Positions 62,252-64,000 of a DNA stretch of 64,000 nt are shown here, in pieces. The DNA lies in contig WNNJ02000170.1 of the NCBI GenBank assembly GCA_012934845.2, positions 1-64,000 on the forward strand, given 5' to 3'. A model generated the notes under the pieces. That model ran no database searches and was not told the origin of the DNA. It was given only the letters and a program-made list of their open reading frames with translations. The DNA is from Pomphorhynchus laevis. Its lineage: Eukaryota > Acanthocephala > Palaeacanthocephala > Echinorhynchida > Pomphorhynchidae. Made by a program: the position numbers and the translations under genes. Positions within the stretch are counted from its first letter, which is position 1. Each line of letters opens with the position of its first letter.

Positions 62252-62695
62252 CTAATTCTTGTGTGAAAAGAGATGGGTATTTCGCACATATTTCTTCACA
62301 TTCTCGCTTAATTGCAACATATCCCTGTTATCGTCTTTAGATTCCACGTGAACGACATTACACGGTTTCACGCATTTTACGAAACTTTTTAACAATTCAT
62401 CTGTCGATATTGACATCGACACTATTCCCTTTCTGCCAATTATGTTTAGACCGTACATATTAGCTACGATGAATTGTTCTTGACATCGATGGCTTGAGTT
62501 CAACTGACTGACTTCCAGTTTAACTGCTCCTAAAATAGGGATTAGATGTGAGGACGCTGATCGAAAAGTGTTATCTACTGACTTCAATATTGGTCTTCCC
62601 ATCAGTTTCCATACGTCTTTCGAAATAAAGTTGTAGCCTGAGCCGGTGTATATTTCAAACTGAATTTTCTTTCCGTTTAACATGATGTATACCAT
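62252..62695 (-). pseudogene. Gypsy protease region
   Basis: IQFEIYTGSGYNFI is the aspartic protease site with Asp replaced by Tyr (YTGS for DTGS), so inactive. The rest keeps the retropepsin pattern (NIIGRKGI). Confidence 0.7.
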
Positions 62696-63075
62696 AAGCT
62701 TAGTTGTCGATATCAGCTAAAGTATTAATACTATTGCGTATCGTCTGAACTTCATATGTTTTAGCAGTATCTTTTCTGCTTGTACATACTTTGGCTATGT
62801 TGCAGAAGCTTATTGCAGAAGTTGCAGTATTTTCTTCGAGCCCAGCACTGATTTGCTTCTTATTTTATGATTTTAATTTTATTTTGTTTTTTTTATTCTG
62901 TTTTTCTTTCTTTTTGTTGTTTTTAAAATGTGTTAAAAATGTTAGTGTATGATTGTTTTGTTTCTCGGTATTTTCTTTTTCTTTTAAGTAGAAATGCGGG
63001 GCACATCAATGCTTGTATTTTTGTATAAATGTTGGAAACACGAGGGAAACAAATTGTGAAACTTTTTTTGTAATC

Positions 63076-63108
63076 CTGATGTTGATAGCAGGAGCTATCG
63101 AAATATAG
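63076..63108 (+). ncRNA. Hammerhead-variant motif, right end
   Basis: CTGATGT, T, GATAGC, loop AGGA, GCTATC, GAAATATAG. Identical to the left end except that CTGATGA reads CTGATGT, which should kill activity. Confidence 0.55.
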
Positions 63109-63156
63109 AATTTTTATCAAATAAAGGATATTTTCTTCTTCGTTCCTGTAATAACT

Positions 63157-63580
63157 ATATATTTGAAATGGAAGAAGATTGTGGGTTTAGTATTTATTAG
63201 AATATAATTCAATTTAGGAAATCACCGCATTTAAATTTTAAAGGACTAATCAAATATACTTTTTTGTATAAACACAAATATCTAATTAACGAAAATTTAA
63301 AAATGTAAAAGCATATTTGAATCTATCCTGAAACTATCGGTAAAATCAATCGAATTTATCGGTAAATTTAAAACTGCAAGAATTGACACACATTGAGATA
63401 TAAACTGTAAATTTTGTTAAAATTTTAAACATAATAACTGGCACGAGGGTATTCGCTCGAGGCTAACAACCAACTATCATGATAATGATATGTACAATGT
63501 GATTGAATACAAAACAAGCTTAAATATTTATCTTTATATATCTTTATTTAGAAAAAATTAGTCTTACAGCCACCGTAGGT
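63157..63580. other. AT-rich spacer
   Basis: No feature recognised; downstream of the edge gene on minus. Confidence 0.5.
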
Positions 63581-64000
63581 TTAGATCAATTCCCAATCCA
63601 TACCTGTATATCGCTTTTTAAAGATATTTGCCGCGTGCGGATTGTAGATAACAGGATCAGATATTCGGTAAATGTAATAACTAACGGCTATACAAATAGA
63701 TTTTACAATAAGTGAATTAATTTCAAAAATAATAATATGCAATGTGATATATTTACATATAATCGAAGCGATTGTTCCAACTACCATGTGAGGAATTGTT
63801 TTCCAAGCGTATCTTAGTATACTAACACCCTCTAAATAGGCAAAACCAAACGTCAGAAAAATATGCAAATAATAACGTGTGTGATAAATAACATTTACTT
63901 TAATTAGAAATGCATTTCGAAAATACTCTAGTCTAATTAGAAGATTTGGGTTCATAAACTCCTCCTCATCCTTTTTCACGTAAAAATAAATAAGCTTATT
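63581..64000 (-). CDS. Possible membrane protein, cut by the window edge
   Basis: The frame is open from the edge to a stop at 63581 (about 139 residues visible). After a charged stretch (KKDEEEFMNPN) come three hydrophobic segments: IFLTFGFAYLEGVSILRY, MVVGTIASIICKYITLHIII and SLIVKSICIAVSYYIY. It ends KKRYTGMDWELI. I do not recognise the family. The first codon in the window is internal, and whether this is an exon or a whole small gene cannot be told. In AT-rich DNA a chance hydrophobic frame is possible, but its length and charged ends favour a gene. Confidence 0.45.
   Translation of the reverse strand, partial: NKLIYFYVKKDEEEFMNPNLLIRLEYFRNAFLIKVNVIYHTRYYLHIFLTFGFAYLEGVSILRYAWKTIPHMVVGTIASIICKYITLHIIIFEINSLIVKSICIAVSYYIYRISDPVIYNPHAANIFKKRYTGMDWELI

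Larger units (their letters stand above)
59640..62860 (-). mobile_element. Decayed Ty3/Gypsy element nested in the PLE tail
   Basis: Minus order: protease (62695-62252), RT (62104-61585), RNase H (61527-61129), integrase (60782-60302, 60134-59649). All frames are broken. LTRs were not identified. It sits between the two halves of the PLE 3' UTR. Confidence 0.8.
57074..63156. mobile_element. Head-to-head PLE pair with ribozyme-bearing inverted ends and a nested Gypsy
   Basis: The outer 300 bp (57074-57375 and 62862-63156) are inverse copies. Each carries a hammerhead-variant motif and the GTGCCCCGCATTTCTACTTA block. Inside are a minus-strand PLE piece (58555-57590) and a plus-strand PLE piece (58625-59487), mirror images of one another with the RT ends facing. 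The plus copy's 3' UTR is cut at about 59487 and resumes at about 62862; between lies a minus-strand Gypsy relic. Confidence 0.8.

Overview
The window looks like AT-rich nuclear DNA of an invertebrate animal. It has spliceosomal introns (48 and 167 nt among those I can place), a Kruppel-like zinc-finger gene, a PTB-domain gene, a RING gene and a very high load of decayed eukaryotic retroelements. I cannot name the species or phylum. There are no operons, no bacterial signals and no CRISPR.

Host genes are few. (1) A seven-exon coiled-coil gene on + runs from 1936 to 9847. All six exon junctions have compatible phase and give 411 residues. (2) An intronless KLF-type transcription factor lies at 33183-35174 on +. 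(3) A makorin-like RING protein lies at 39009-39467 on -. (4) A PTB-domain protein lies at 47665-49560 on +. (5) A possible membrane protein runs off the right edge (63581-64000, -).

Everything else recognisable is mobile DNA. It includes a 1.6 kb Ginger-type DNA transposon (2652-4255) with inverted termini inside intron 1 of the coiled-coil gene; CR1/L2-like LINE pieces (6330-7175 and 10066-13330); two families of LINEs with a restriction-like endonuclease (14198-14470 with 41210-44720, and 15735-17990); an APE-type LINE in two copies (19130-23100 and 23100-25560), the second with an inverted 5' end and a 100 bp ribozyme-bearing insert; RTE-like LINE scraps (52100-53030, 55725-56375); a Ty3/Gypsy-like LTR element (28112-32088) with near-identical 184-185 bp LTRs, an intact pol and a CCCAAAC slippery site; a decayed second Gypsy (59640-62860); several Penelope-like elements (PLEs: 12-668, 25790-26470, 57074-63156); and a high-copy reverse-transcriptase family, here called family A, with at least ten pieces in both orientations.

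The most interesting structure is in RNA. Hammerhead-variant motifs of the PLE type (CTGANGA, stem II, GAAA followed by a short palindrome) recur at about a dozen places, with compensatory changes in stem II. At five loci (9.1, 35.7, 38.0, 40.8 and 46.4 kb) they, or their relics, form short inverted pairs with no protein-coding remnant between them, like foldback mini-elements made only of ribozyme ends. Separately, family A carries downstream of its RT stop an 86-nt motif with one hairpin and three interlocked helices in the order A-B-C-A'-B'-C'. Base changes in the 26.9 kb copy preserve the pairing. That RNA matches no ribozyme or regulatory fold I can name and is my best candidate for something undescribed.
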